Origin: Prevotella sp. P2-180
GTDB taxonomy: Bacteria > Bacteroidota > Bacteroidia > Bacteroidales > Bacteroidaceae
Assembly (NCBI RefSeq): GCF_002251435.1
Contig: NZ_NPJI01000110.1
Location: 248,001-312,000 of the forward strand
Length of the DNA stretch: 64,000 nt
Direction: 5' to 3'
Shown: positions 1 to 8,532 of the stretch, in pieces
Layout of the letters: every line of letters starts with the position of its first letter
Numbering within the stretch: position 1 is the first letter of the stretch
Program-made: the position numbers and the translations under genes
Notes under the pieces: model-generated
Seen by the model: the letters and a program-made list of their open reading frames with translations, nothing else
Database searches by the model: none
Told to the model about the DNA's origin: nothing

Positions 1-17
1 CTTTTATTGTCATATTG

Positions 18-935
18 TTATTTGTTAAAGTTTCTCATGTTGCGAGGATGATGCGCCATCACTTCCTTACGTATTGTCGTATCGTCGAGATGAGTGTAAA
101 TCTCGGTAGTGGAGATGTTCTCGTGACCTAACAATGCCTGTATGACACGAAGGTCGGCACCGCCTTTCAGCAGTGCGGTGGCAAAGCTGTGGCGAAGGGT
201 GTGAGGACTGATGGTCCGCAGGATGCCTGCTTCAAGAGCCTGACGTTTTATCATTATGAGAATCATGGTGCGAGTGAGTTGGCCGCCTCTTCGGTTCAGG
301 AACACAAAGTCTTCGCTACCTGGTTTTATTTTCATGTGGCTGCGGTCGACAAACCAGTATTCCAGTTCCTTGATGGCTTTGTCAGAAATAGGGACGAGCC
401 GTTCCTTTGAGCCTTTCCCCGTCACTCTTACATATTGCTCATCAAGGTAAAGGTTAGAGAGCGTAAGAGATACCAGTTCGCTCACTCGCAGTCCGCAGGA
501 GAAGAGCACTTCAATAATGGCCCTATTGCGTTGTCCTTCCCATTTCGTGAGGTCTATGGAGTCTTCCAGTCGGTCAACCTCTTCCGTAGACAGCACCTCA
601 GGCAGGTGTTCGCCAGTCTTTGGCGACTCAAGCAGTTCTGTGGGGTCATCGTCGCGATAGGCGTCGAGCTGCAAGAACCTAAACAGCGACCTTACTCCGC
701 TGAGAACCCTGCATTGTGATATTGCACCAATGCCTATGTCGTGGAGCTGGGCAGCAAACTGTTGAAGGTCGTCGAGAGTCATCGTGATGATGTCAAGACC
801 CTTATCATCGCAATAGATCAGAAGCTTTTCTACATCGTACATATATGCATCAATGGTGTTTGAAGAGAAATTTCTTTCCAATTTTAGGTATCTTTTATAC
901 CGTTTGATGATATTTTCTGTTGTTTTCTTGCTCAT
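18..935 (-). CDS. xerD: Tyrosine site-specific recombinase XerD
   Basis: A 305-residue tyrosine recombinase of XerC/XerD length. With its partner it resolves chromosome dimers at dif in the cytoplasm. An N-terminal SAM-like core-binding domain covers about residues 8-95. The catalytic set is visible: R150 in GLRVSEL, K174 in GKGSK, H245 and R248 in HTLRHS, H271 in GHEN, and the nucleophile Y280 in IYTHLD. It is divergent from aroQ, with 55 nt between the start codons. No integrase-type N-terminal arm-binding domain is present and no attachment site was seen nearby, so a housekeeping Xer protein is favoured over a mobile-element integrase. XerC versus XerD rests on general similarity only. Confidence 0.9.
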   Translation of the reverse strand: MSKKTTENIIKRYKRYLKLERNFSSNTIDAYMYDVEKLLIYCDDKGLDIITMTLDDLQQFAAQLHDIGIGAISQCRVLSGVRSLFRFLQLDAYRDDDPTELLESPKTGEHLPEVLSTEEVDRLEDSIDLTKWEGQRNRAIIEVLFSCGLRVSELVSLTLSNLYLDEQYVRVTGKGSKERLVPISDKAIKELEYWFVDRSHMKIKPGSEDFVFLNRRGGQLTRTMILIMIKRQALEAGILRTISPHTLRHSFATALLKGGADLRVIQALLGHENISTTEIYTHLDDTTIRKEVMAHHPRNMRNFNK

Positions 936-958
936 TTATAGAGTTTTTTGTACTTTTG
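927..958 (+). promoter_or_regulatory. Bacteroidetes-type promoter for aroQ
   Basis: CTTG at 927-930, a 20-nt gap, then TACTTTTG at 951-958 fits the -33/-7 TAnnTTTG pattern. It lies 33 nt upstream of the aroQ ATG, and its -33 box overlaps the first codons of the divergent xerD. Confidence 0.6.
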
Positions 959-990
959 CGGTGCAAATATAATCATTTTTTTTTGAATAT

Positions 991-1419
991 ATGAAAATAC
1001 AGATAATAAATGGGCCAAATCTTAATCTTTTGGGTACCCGCGAGCCAGGAATATATGGTTCAAACACTATGGAGACGTATTTGGAAACACTTCGTGCGCG
1101 CTATCCGGATATGGAGATTGACTACTATCAGAGCAATGTTGAAGGCGAACTGATAAACAAGCTGCAGGAAGTGGGATTCAGTTGTGACGGCATAGTTCTG
1201 AATGCCGGTGCATATACTCATACAAGCATAGCGCTCCAAGACTGCATACGCTCGCTTAAGGCCCCTGTAATTGAGGTCCATATTTCCAATGTTCATAAGC
1301 GTGAAGAATTTCGTCATCATTCTTTTATCTCCTGTGCATGCCTCGGAGTGATTTGCGGATTCGGCATGGACTCCTATCGACTGGCGGTGGAGGCTATAAA
1401 AATGAAGAATGAAGAGTGA
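991..1419 (+). CDS. aroQ: Type II 3-dehydroquinate dehydratase
   Basis: A 142-residue protein of normal type II dehydroquinase length, for the third step of the shikimate pathway (3-dehydroquinate to 3-dehydroshikimate). The start is NGPNLNLLGTREPGIYG, with the catalytic tyrosine at Y22. The NAGAYTHTS stretch (71-79) and EVHISN (H97) form the rest of the active site. The last codons (KMKNEE) and the stop codon are supplied by the 7-bp tandem repeat at 1401-1529, so the natural C-terminus has been replaced or extended by repeat sequence. The ATG follows an A/T-rich leader and a clear promoter. Confidence 0.95.
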   Translation: MKIQIINGPNLNLLGTREPGIYGSNTMETYLETLRARYPDMEIDYYQSNVEGELINKLQEVGFSCDGIVLNAGAYTHTSIALQDCIRSLKAPVIEVHISNVHKREEFRHHSFISCACLGVICGFGMDSYRLAVEAIKMKNEE

Positions 1420-1529
1420 AGAATGAAGAGTGAAGAATGAAGAGTGAAGAATGAAGAATGAAGAGTGAAGAATGAAGAGTGAAGAATGAAGAATGAAGAG
1501 TGAAGAATGAAGAATGAAGAATGAAGAAT
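1401..1529. repeat. Heptanucleotide tandem repeat, GAAGAAT/GAAGAGT units
   Basis: About 18 head-to-tail copies of a 7-bp unit GAAGARTG-type (period 7, R = A or G). It carries the stop codon of aroQ and the start codon of the following methyltransferase. Because 7 is not a multiple of 3, each unit shows a different frame: every ATG in the array other than the one at 1514 runs into a stop or is out of frame. The same composition, as the complement, appears at 26421-26452. Confidence 0.95.
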
Positions 1530-2149
1530 TGGAGAAATATGTGCTTTCGCATATAGATGCAGAAGGCGACTACCTGTATCGGCTTTACAGGGCGACAAAC
1601 ATACACTTGCTTCATGGACGAATGGCAAGCGGACACCTGCAGGGACGTTTATTGAAAATGCTCGTGGAAATGGTGAAACCGGAGAATATTCTTGAAGTGG
1701 GAACGTTTAGCGGATATAGCTCCATATGTCTGGCTGAGGGACTTGCAGAAGGTGGAAAGGTATATACATTCGAGATAAACGACGAACAGGAGGATTTTAC
1801 CAGGCCATGGATTGAAGGATCGCATGTGGCAGACAAAATTGAGTTCATAATAGGCAACGCCATTACTGAGGCGCCACGGCTCGGTATAACATTCGACATG
1901 GCTTTTATTGACGGAGACAAGCGCACATATATCGAGACCTATGAAATGGCATTGAAGGTGATGAGGCCCGGAGGATTCATTGTTGCTGACAACACCCTTT
2001 GGGACGGACATGTGGTAGACCCGGCATACGATCACGACCAGCAGACAATAGGCATTAGAAACTTCAACGACCATATTTCACGTGACCCGAGAGTGGAAAA
2101 GGTCATACTTCCATTGCGCGACGGACTGACGCTGATAAAAATACTATAA
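1514..2149 (+). CDS. SAM-dependent O-methyltransferase (class I, catechol/caffeoyl-CoA type)
   Basis: A 211-residue family 3 O-methyltransferase. The SAM-binding motif I is EVGTFSGYSS (about 55-64), followed by the acidic metal and substrate region FIDGDK and VADNTLWDG. These proteins transfer a methyl group from SAM to a hydroxyl of an unidentified small molecule, usually with a divalent metal. The start at 1514 is the only in-frame ATG in the tandem repeat. It follows aroQ by 94 nt and is probably cotranscribed. Its translation start inside a variable repeat is unusual. Confidence 0.88.
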   Translation: MKNEELEKYVLSHIDAEGDYLYRLYRATNIHLLHGRMASGHLQGRLLKMLVEMVKPENILEVGTFSGYSSICLAEGLAEGGKVYTFEINDEQEDFTRPWIEGSHVADKIEFIIGNAITEAPRLGITFDMAFIDGDKRTYIETYEMALKVMRPGGFIVADNTLWDGHVVDPAYDHDQQTIGIRNFNDHISRDPRVEKVILPLRDGLTLIKIL

Positions 2150-2258
2150 CCCACCCAAAGTTCAAAAAACATAAAGAAGTTGAAAAAAACTCAATAGAAG
2201 TAACTTTTTATACCGGCGTTTCGTATAATGAATATAATAATATAAAATAATAAAACAA

Positions 2259-5063
2259 ATGAAGAAACTTTTTTTTGTTGTATTGATGATTGCTTCTGCC
2301 ATCACTTCCTTTGCGCAGATGCCACCGATACCAGTAGACACGGATGTCCGAATAGGTAAACTACCAAATGGACTTACATACTACATCCGTCACAACAACT
2401 GGCCCGAAAACAGGGCTGAGTTCTACATTGCACAGCGAGTGGGCTCCATTCAGGAAGAGGACTCACAGCGAGGTCTCGCTCACTTCCTTGAACACATGTG
2501 CTTCAATGGTACAAAACATTTTCCCGGCGATGGAATAATACGCTACTGCGAGTCTATCGGCGTGAAGTTTGGTGCCGATCTTAACGCTTACACCGCCATC
2601 GACGAGACTGTATACAACATCAGCAATGTGCCTACAAATAATATCAACAACATAGACTCATGCCTGCTCATACTCAGCGACTGGGCTGACGGTCTGTTGC
2701 TTGAGACAGAGGAAATAGACAAGGAGCGTGGCGTGATTCACGAGGAATGGCGCTCACGAAACTCAGGAATGCAGCGAATGCTTGAACGCAACCTGCCAGC
2801 CATCTATCCCAACAGCAAGTACGGATACCGCATGCCTATCGGCACCATGGAAGTGGTGGACAACTTCAAGCCGCAAGTCCTACGCGACTATTATGAGACT
2901 TGGTATCGTCCAGACAACCAAGGCATAATTGTTGTCGGAAATGTTGACGTTGACTATGTAGAGAAAAAGATAAAGGAACTTTTTGGCGGAATTGTCATGC
3001 CAGAGAACGCAAAACCAGTAGTGACTGAAAAAGTGCCCGACAACAACGAGCCAATCATCATTCTTGACAAAGACAAGGAGCAGCAGATGACTGCACTTAT
3101 GATGATGTTCAAGCATGATGCAGTACCAAATGAGGCTAAGGGAACCATTGACTACATGATGCTTAACTATGCCAAGAGCATTGCGGCATACATGCTTAAC
3201 TCACGTCTTGCAGAGTATGCACAGAAACCTGAAAGCCCATTCGTGGGAGCGGAGGTTGGCGATGGCAACTTCTTGTTTGCCAACACAAAGGGAGCATTCA
3301 GCTTGGAAGCAACACCAAAAGACGGACAGATAGAGGCCTCACTTGCTGCAGTTTATCGTGAAGCATTGCGTGCGGCTGAATTCGGATTTACCGCCACGGA
3401 ATACGAACGTGCAAAGGCAAGCACACTGAGCTCTCTGGAAAAGTCATACAGCAACAAGGACAAGCGTTACAACTCGCAGTTCTGCAATGCCTATAAGGCC
3501 CACTTCCTACGCAACGAGCCTATCCCTTCCATCGACTTCCGCTACCAGACTATGAAGCAGGTCATCCCTATGTTGCCGCTTGAAGCAATAAACGAAACTA
3601 TGAAGGAGATGGTGGTAAAGACCGACTCGAACCTCGTGGTGCTTTGTTTCCAGAACGAGAAGGAGGGCAATGTGTATCCAACACGAGAGAGCATTCTAAA
3701 GGCAATTGCCGACGTGCGTGCCGAGAAACTGGAGGCTTTTGTGGACAACGTGAAGAATGAACCCATAATTTCCACATTGCCAAAGAAGGGAAAGATAACA
3801 AAAGAGAAAGAAAACACTACCTTCGGCTATAAGGAACTGCAGCTCTCCAACGGTGCACGCGTGATACTGAAGAAGACCGACTACAAGAAAGACGAGGTAA
3901 TACTCAAGGCCAACGCAGTAGGAGGTACATCTGAGTACGACAGCAAGGATTTTGCAAACATAAAACTCTTCAACGATGTGGTTGAAGCCAGCGGACTCGG
4001 CAATTTCACTTCTACAGAACTGCAAAAGGCACTGGCAGGAAAGATTGCGGGAGTGTCGCTTTCAATGTCAAACACAAGAGTAAACATCGGTGGCTCGTCA
4101 ACACCAAAAGACGTGGAAACCATGTTCCAGCTCCTCTATCTGACATTCACAAAGCTCAACAAGGACCAAGAGGCTTACGACAATCTGATGAAACAGTATG
4201 AATTGTATCTGAAGAATATGTCGTTGTCTCCTGATGCAGCGTTCAGCGACTCAGTGTCAGTGACTATGAACTGCCACAACCCGCGCTTTGCCACAATCAC
4301 CGAGAATGATCTAAAGCAGGTAAGCTATGACCGCATATTGGAAATGGCTGCAAGAGCAACATCAAATGCCGCCGCTTTCACCTTCTTTATCATTGGTAAC
4401 TACGATGAGGCTACCATTCGTCCGCTCATAGAGCAGTATGTGGCTTCGCTGCCAGTTGCAAAGACAAAGGTGAAGACACGCAACGTGTCAACGCCATTCA
4501 AGGGAATTGCCATCAACAACTTCAAGAGAAAGATGGAAACACCAAAGGCCAACTCTGTGATGACATGGAGAGCCGAAAAACAGGCATATTCTTTTGAAAA
4601 CAGCGTGAGGGCAAGCATGGCTGCACAGGTGCTCAGCATGATCTATCTGAAGAAGATACGTGAGGATGCTGGTGCCGCTTACTCTTGCGGTGCACAGGCA
4701 AGCTTCTCTCGAAACGACTTTGGCACACAGACCCAGATTACCGCATATTGTCCTGTTAAACCGGAAAAGGCAGAACTCGCATTAAACATCATGCGCGACG
4801 AGATGGAAACTCTGGCTAAGACTTGTGATGCCGACAAGCTCGAAAAGGTGAAAGAGTACATGCTCAAGAGCCTTGATGACCAGTTGAAGACAAACAATTA
4901 CTGGCTGAATGCAATATTCAACTACGTAAACTATAACCTCGACTTCCATACAAATGCAAAGGCTGTTATCGAGGCTCAGACTCCTGAGACCATCTCCGCT
5001 TTTGTGGCTGATGTGCTGAAGCAGGGAAATAGGGCTGAGATACTGATGCTTCCTGAGGAGTAA
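2259..5063 (+). CDS. M16 family zinc metallopeptidase (pitrilysin-like)
   Basis: A 934-residue secreted or periplasmic protease. Residues 1-19 are a signal peptide ending SFAQ. The inverted zinc motif HxxEH is HFLEH at 75-79, with the downstream glutamate supplied around ERGVIHEEW. Two M16 halves follow, an active N-terminal domain and an inactive C-terminal domain, as in other single-chain pitrilysins of this length. The likely role is degradation of peptides in the periplasm. It stands alone: 109 nt separate it from the methyltransferase, and a hairpin follows it. Confidence 0.93.
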   Translation: MKKLFFVVLMIASAITSFAQMPPIPVDTDVRIGKLPNGLTYYIRHNNWPENRAEFYIAQRVGSIQEEDSQRGLAHFLEHMCFNGTKHFPGDGIIRYCESIGVKFGADLNAYTAIDETVYNISNVPTNNINNIDSCLLILSDWADGLLLETEEIDKERGVIHEEWRSRNSGMQRMLERNLPAIYPNSKYGYRMPIGTMEVVDNFKPQVLRDYYETWYRPDNQGIIVVGNVDVDYVEKKIKELFGGIVMPENAKPVVTEKVPDNNEPIIILDKDKEQQMTALMMMFKHDAVPNEAKGTIDYMMLNYAKSIAAYMLNSRLAEYAQKPESPFVGAEVGDGNFLFANTKGAFSLEATPKDGQIEASLAAVYREALRAAEFGFTATEYERAKASTLSSLEKSYSNKDKRYNSQFCNAYKAHFLRNEPIPSIDFRYQTMKQVIPMLPLEAINETMKEMVVKTDSNLVVLCFQNEKEGNVYPTRESILKAIADVRAEKLEAFVDNVKNEPIISTLPKKGKITKEKENTTFGYKELQLSNGARVILKKTDYKKDEVILKANAVGGTSEYDSKDFANIKLFNDVVEASGLGNFTSTELQKALAGKIAGVSLSMSNTRVNIGGSSTPKDVETMFQLLYLTFTKLNKDQEAYDNLMKQYELYLKNMSLSPDAAFSDSVSVTMNCHNPRFATITENDLKQVSYDRILEMAARATSNAAAFTFFIIGNYDEATIRPLIEQYVASLPVAKTKVKTRNVSTPFKGIAINNFKRKMETPKANSVMTWRAEKQAYSFENSVRASMAAQVLSMIYLKKIREDAGAAYSCGAQASFSRNDFGTQTQITAYCPVKPEKAELALNIMRDEMETLAKTCDADKLEKVKEYMLKSLDDQLKTNNYWLNAIFNYVNYNLDFHTNAKAVIEAQTPETISAFVADVLKQGNRAEILMLPEE

Positions 5064-5090
5064 TAAGATAAAAAAGAGTAATACGAGAAA

Positions 5091-5143
5091 AGGAGTTAAG
5101 GGGTTGAGAAATTACTCCTTAACTCCTTAACTCCTTAACTCCT
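5091..5143. repeat. Octanucleotide tandem repeat forming a hairpin
   Basis: AGGAGTTAAG at 5091-5100 is perfectly complementary to CTTAACTCCT at 5134-5143. The right arm is part of a tandem repeat of ACTCCTTA (period 8, about 3.5 copies from 5114). It could act as a terminator-like structure between the M16 gene and the following glycosyltransferase. A shorter version occurs at 7862-7878. Confidence 0.75.
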
Positions 5144-5153
5144 AAAAATAAAT

Positions 5154-5900
5154 ATGATTCCAAAGACAATACATTACTGCTGGCTGTCTAACGATCCTTT
5201 CCCGCGGAAAATAAGGAAGTGTATGGACACGTGGAAAAAAATTCACCCTGACTACGAGGTGAAGAGATGGAGTACGCAAAACTTCGACATTGACTCCGTG
5301 CCATACGTGAAAGAAGCCTGCGAGGCAAAAAAATGGGCGTTCGCTGCCGACTACATTCGCATGTATGCCCTTTACAACGAAGGTGGCATATACCTCGACT
5401 CCGACGTGATGTTGCTGAAACCTTTCGACGAGTTCTTATGTAACTCATTTTTCTCGTCTATGGAGTATCACCCGATACAGATTGAGAAATGCGGAACTAT
5501 GCAGTATATCGATAGCAACGGAAACCGTATTGCCGACAAGTTTATTGAAGGTATACAGATACAGGCCGCAGTGATGGGAGCCGAGAAAGGTTGTGCGTTT
5601 GTAGGCGAGGTGCTGGAATGGTATAAGGACAAACACTTTGTAGACAAAGAGGGAAACCTGAAGACCAACGTGCTGTCTCCTTACATCTATGCCAGAGTGG
5701 CTGAGAAAATGGGATTTGTGTATAAGGATATTGACCAGTGCCTACCTGGAAACGTGAGGATCTTTCCTTCGGAAATATTTGCCGGAAACAAGCACGAGGT
5801 GACTCCAAACAGCTATGCCATACACATGTGTGCCCACAGTTGGCATCTCACTCCTATGGAGAAGATAAAGAAATGGCTTAGTGCTTTTTCACGAAAATAG
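5154..5900 (+). CDS. Capsular polysaccharide-type glycosyltransferase (DXD sugar-binding, OCH1-like)
   Basis: A 248-residue cytoplasmic glycosyltransferase of the Gly_transf_sug family. It opens with IPKTIHYCW, typical of this group, and has the metal/nucleotide-sugar DXD motif as D82-S-D84 within GGIYLDSD. It probably adds a hexose during lipopolysaccharide or capsule assembly; donor and acceptor cannot be read from the sequence. Its 3' end overlaps the convergent GT2 gene by 23 nt. Confidence 0.88.
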   Translation: MIPKTIHYCWLSNDPFPRKIRKCMDTWKKIHPDYEVKRWSTQNFDIDSVPYVKEACEAKKWAFAADYIRMYALYNEGGIYLDSDVMLLKPFDEFLCNSFFSSMEYHPIQIEKCGTMQYIDSNGNRIADKFIEGIQIQAAVMGAEKGCAFVGEVLEWYKDKHFVDKEGNLKTNVLSPYIYARVAEKMGFVYKDIDQCLPGNVRIFPSEIFAGNKHEVTPNSYAIHMCAHSWHLTPMEKIKKWLSAFSRK

Positions 5901-6843
5901 AGGTGGCGCTATTAAAGCGGATGAAGAACGGAAGATGGTGCTTCAGCAGATATGCCCTCAGACGCTGTTTGGCGTTGAGACGGCTATAGTCTATAGGCAT
6001 ATTACGCAACTCTTCCGACACTTCTTCCACCGACTTCAACTTCTCGGCGTAGGATATAGGTGAGCGGGCAATGTCTTTTGCCACCTTGATGACGCTGTTC
6101 ACATATATTGCCTTGCACTCTTCCTGACGGTCGGGAAAGAGGTGCTTCTCCTTTATGACCGACATGCGAATGTTTATGGCTTTGTACATCAGCAGGTTGT
6201 GGTTCTTGACTGGCTTGTGAAGCAGGCTGTCGGGATTCATCCTGTAGTGGTAGAGCGCACGCGAGAGGTATGCTGTGGTGCGGGCGTTTGATGCCCATGA
6301 GAAGAACGTGCCATGATCCTCAAACGACCTCATGTCTGGAAAGAGAGAGATTATTTCGCGCTTGAAGAGCGTAAGCCAAAGGTAGCTCGGCATTTCATTA
6401 GTGAAGATTTTCCATAACGTCTCTTCCCGGTTGAGAATGGTGACGCTTCCGTCGTTGTTACCTTTTATCACTGATTTCTTTTCTTCTTCCACTATATGCT
6501 CATATACAACCATGTCTGCGTTAGTCTTTTGCATGGTGTCTGCTAAAGAGGCAAGTGCGTCGGGTTCAAGCCAGTCGTCGCTGTCTACAAAGTATACCAT
6601 ATCGCCATTGCATTTTCTGATGGCGTTGTTTTTTGCCATGGCAGTTCCCTGGTTGTTTTGGTGTATCACCTTTATTCTCTTGTCCTTTGCAGCGTATTCG
6701 TCGCAGATGGCAGGAGAATTGTCAGGACTGCCGTCGTCTACTATCCACATCTCCCAGTCGTTGAATGTCTGCTGAAGAATGGAGTCTAAACATTGTCTAA
6801 GGAATTTCTCTGTCTTATATACTGGTACAATTATGCTAATCAT
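5878..6843 (-). CDS. Family 2 glycosyltransferase
   Basis: A 321-residue GT-A fold enzyme. The N-terminus ISIIVPVYKTEKFL, the VDDGSPDNS loop (about 35-43) and the DXD-type motif FVDSDDW (86-91) are all present. It is an inverting transferase, probably for surface polysaccharide. Its start codon is only 27 nt from the left end of IS1380 remnant A at 6871, so whatever promoter it once had has been replaced by or moved behind the element. It converges with the DXD glycosyltransferase at 5154. Confidence 0.92.
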   Translation of the reverse strand: MISIIVPVYKTEKFLRQCLDSILQQTFNDWEMWIVDDGSPDNSPAICDEYAAKDKRIKVIHQNNQGTAMAKNNAIRKCNGDMVYFVDSDDWLEPDALASLADTMQKTNADMVVYEHIVEEEKKSVIKGNNDGSVTILNREETLWKIFTNEMPSYLWLTLFKREIISLFPDMRSFEDHGTFFSWASNARTTAYLSRALYHYRMNPDSLLHKPVKNHNLLMYKAINIRMSVIKEKHLFPDRQEECKAIYVNSVIKVAKDIARSPISYAEKLKSVEEVSEELRNMPIDYSRLNAKQRLRAYLLKHHLPFFIRFNSATSIFVKKH

Positions 6844-6870
6844 CGTCTTTTTTAATGAGGAGAGAGTAAT

Positions 6871-7653
6871 CCTAAATTCCGCAGCACTTTAGTTTAACTT
6901 TTTTATAAGTACCTTAGCAACAAAAAGTTGCTCAGGATTTTGCCATGTCAGATTTTTCACTTACCTTAGTGCTGCAAATCAAGACAAGCAAAAATCATCA
7001 ATGACATGGCAAAGGTAAGCATAAAATCTGAGAAAATCACTCCTTTTGGGGGAATATTTCACGTGAGGGAGCATTTTTCCCGTTTTGTGGGTCCGGTAAT
7101 CGACAAAGTCCTGGGACTTCGGTGCATATCGTTCGGCTATCAAAGCGCGAGATTGTGGGTTCTTTGTCAACTGTCTACATCTGTGGCGGCGACTGTGTGG
7201 AGGAACAATGGCTTCGGATGGGCAAGGCTGCCAAAGTCCTTCATAGCAGAGAACACTGTGTTCCTGCTGCTGACAGCACTCATACGCAACTTCTACAAGT
7301 TCCTCAAGGACAGGATGGACGCAAAAGCCTTCGGACTAAAGAAGACCAGCCGCATCAAAGCCTTCGTATTCAATTTCATCAGCGTACCAGCCAAGTGGAT
7401 AAGGACGGCAAGGCACTATCAGCTGAATATCTACACGGACAACAAATCATATCAGAACCCTTTTGCATTCACTGACGGCTAAGAAACCGAATTCGTGGGT
7501 AAACGGCAGCATAAAGCCCCTGTAATGCTTGACGGGGTAAGGGGAAGCTGGGCATGACCCATGCACAATCACGTCTGTAGTGGCAAGACTATCGTCAGAT
7601 GGAGAAGCGAACTGCAAAATTAGTCAGCATCAATATTAGTTGCGGATTTTAGG
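6871..7653 (+). mobile_element. IS1380-family remnant A, internal deletion
   Basis: Both ends are present, but about two thirds of the transposase is gone: the N-terminal part (to about GGDCVE) is joined at about 7200-7210 directly to the C-terminal NNGFGWARLPKSF part. The left end carries a near-perfect hairpin at 6911-6935 (arms CCTTAGCAAC and GTTGCTCAGG). A transposase promoter is visible: TTTG 6939-6942, 19-nt gap, TACCTTAG 6962-6969. No short direct repeat flanks A by itself. Confidence 0.85.
7006..7482 (+). pseudogene. Deleted and frameshifted IS1380 transposase
   Basis: It begins MAKVSIKSEKITPFGGIFHV, the conserved start of Bacteroidales IS1380 transposases, and ends with the conserved tail running through PAKWIRTARH to FTDG. 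An extra GC dinucleotide at about 7146-7149 (AGCGCGAG where AGCGAG would keep the frame) shifts the N-terminal part; the expected peptide EIVGSLSTVYICGGDCVE continues in the next frame. The whole central catalytic portion is absent. The 158-residue open frame is a by-product of the deletion and cannot be an active DDE enzyme. Confidence 0.85.
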
Positions 7654-7929
7654 GGCAATATCTATAATCTCCTGCAAAGGTAAGAGTTTAGGAAGTTCTC
7701 AATATATTGAGAATAGGAGTGTGGGTGGCTCACCCACACCTCGCCTAAAGAGTAACCTCGCTGTAGGATTGTAGCAGAGAGTCTTTTGAGGCAAGGGGCG
7801 TGTGAGTCACCCGCCCTCCTACTTAAAAAGTAGTTTCAATACTATAAAAGAGCGGAATTCGCCTAACTCCTTAACTCCCAAAATATTGATAACTTCCTAA
7901 ATTTCAATAATTGAGCATTTGCCAATATG
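7654..7929. other. Non-coding stretch with palindromes
   Basis: No credible gene is seen. It contains an 18-bp perfect palindrome at 7696-7713 (arms TTCTCAATA/TATTGAGAA), a 9-bp stem with a 3-nt loop at 7719-7739 (arms GTGTGGGTG/CACCCACAC), and a short AACTCCTTAACTCC repeat near 7865. It lies downstream of the small-gene operon 8853-7930. Confidence 0.6.
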
Positions 7930-8172
7930 TCAGTCCTTCGATATTGTCTCGTTTATATATCTCTTCAGGTAGGCGGACAATGACAAGTCCGCTCCCTTAT
8001 GTCTCATCACGATATAGGGGATGAGGTTTATCAACACATAAAAGATTACAGATGCTATGCCGAAACATATCTTCATACAGAAAGATAAATCAGCAAATGT
8101 GGCACAATAAAGACAAGTTGTCATGGCAATAAAGAAGGCTAAAGCCAACAATATCAGATATTTTCTTCTCAT
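7930..8172 (-). CDS. Small two-helix membrane protein, unknown
   Basis: An 80-residue protein. Hydrophobic segments at about residues 4-26 and 33-54 suggest two inner-membrane helices, followed by a basic, soluble tail. I do not recognise a family. It is the last gene of a minus-strand run of four small genes (8853 to 7930) in cargo block 1, 31 nt after the preceding stop codon. Confidence 0.5.
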   Translation of the reverse strand: MRRKYLILLALAFFIAMTTCLYCATFADLSFCMKICFGIASVIFYVLINLIPYIVMRHKGADLSLSAYLKRYINETISKD

Positions 8173-8203
8173 AGTGTTGTCGAATGATTATATATTAAAC
8201 GAC

Positions 8204-8392
8204 TTATGGAATGATGGATACCTTGTCATCCGGTATCGTCAATACAGCGAGACATTCATCCCCGACTACAAGTCTAAAGCCAATCTTGACCTTACCAATA
8301 TCCCCATATCCTACACAATTGCCCACAATTCCTGCCATATCGCCTTTCGTAACTATCAGTTGGTCACCTTTATTATACTTTTTGCTACTCAT
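8204..8392 (-). CDS. Small beta-rich (KOW-like?) protein
   Basis: A 62-residue protein beginning MSSKKYNKGDQLIVTKGDMAG. The alternation of glycine and valine (GDQLIVTKGDMAGIVGNCVG) resembles a short SH3/KOW-type barrel, as in the C-terminal half of YjdM/PhnA-type proteins, but this is only a resemblance. It directly follows the zinc-ribbon microgene (14 nt gap), so the two may be the split halves of one ribbon-plus-barrel module. Function unknown. Confidence 0.5.
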   Translation of the reverse strand: MSSKKYNKGDQLIVTKGDMAGIVGNCVGYGDIGKVKIGFRLVVGDECLAVLTIPDDKVSIIP

Positions 8393-8406
8393 CTCTTTTC
8401 GTGCTG

Positions 8407-8523
8407 CTAATATTCATCTTCTTCGTCGTCTTCCTGCCATCTGTTGCCACAGTCAGGACAAACATAAGACACACCATCGTGGTATGCATCTTCGCAACCG
8501 CAATTAGGACATTCTACTACCAT
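8407..8523 (-). CDS. 38-residue zinc-ribbon microprotein
   Basis: ATG at 8523, TAG at 8407-8409. It has two knuckles, CPNCGC at residues 5-10 and CPDCGNRW at 22-29, 13 residues apart, then an acidic tail (EDDEEDEY). Four cysteines in CPxC pairs should bind one zinc. The knuckle and spacing resemble the N-terminal ribbon of the YjdM/PhnA family. It lies 9 nt after the 106-residue gene and 14 nt before the 62-residue gene, so it is very probably translated as part of that operon. Confidence 0.65.
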   Translation of the reverse strand: MVVECPNCGCEDAYHDGVSYVCPDCGNRWQEDDEEDEY

Positions 8524-8532
8524 AATTAATAA

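Noticed and set aside
18..935. Integrase of a genomic island covering the accessory region
   Set aside because: It has Xer length and lies beside aroQ, about 6 kb from the first remnant; no attachment repeats were found.
1401..1529. CRISPR-like array
   Set aside because: Direct 7-bp tandem units without spacers; no cas genes in the window.
7006..7482. A functional 158-residue protein made by remnant A
   Set aside because: It is formed by a frameshift and a deletion that remove the catalytic core; the middle has no conserved sequence.
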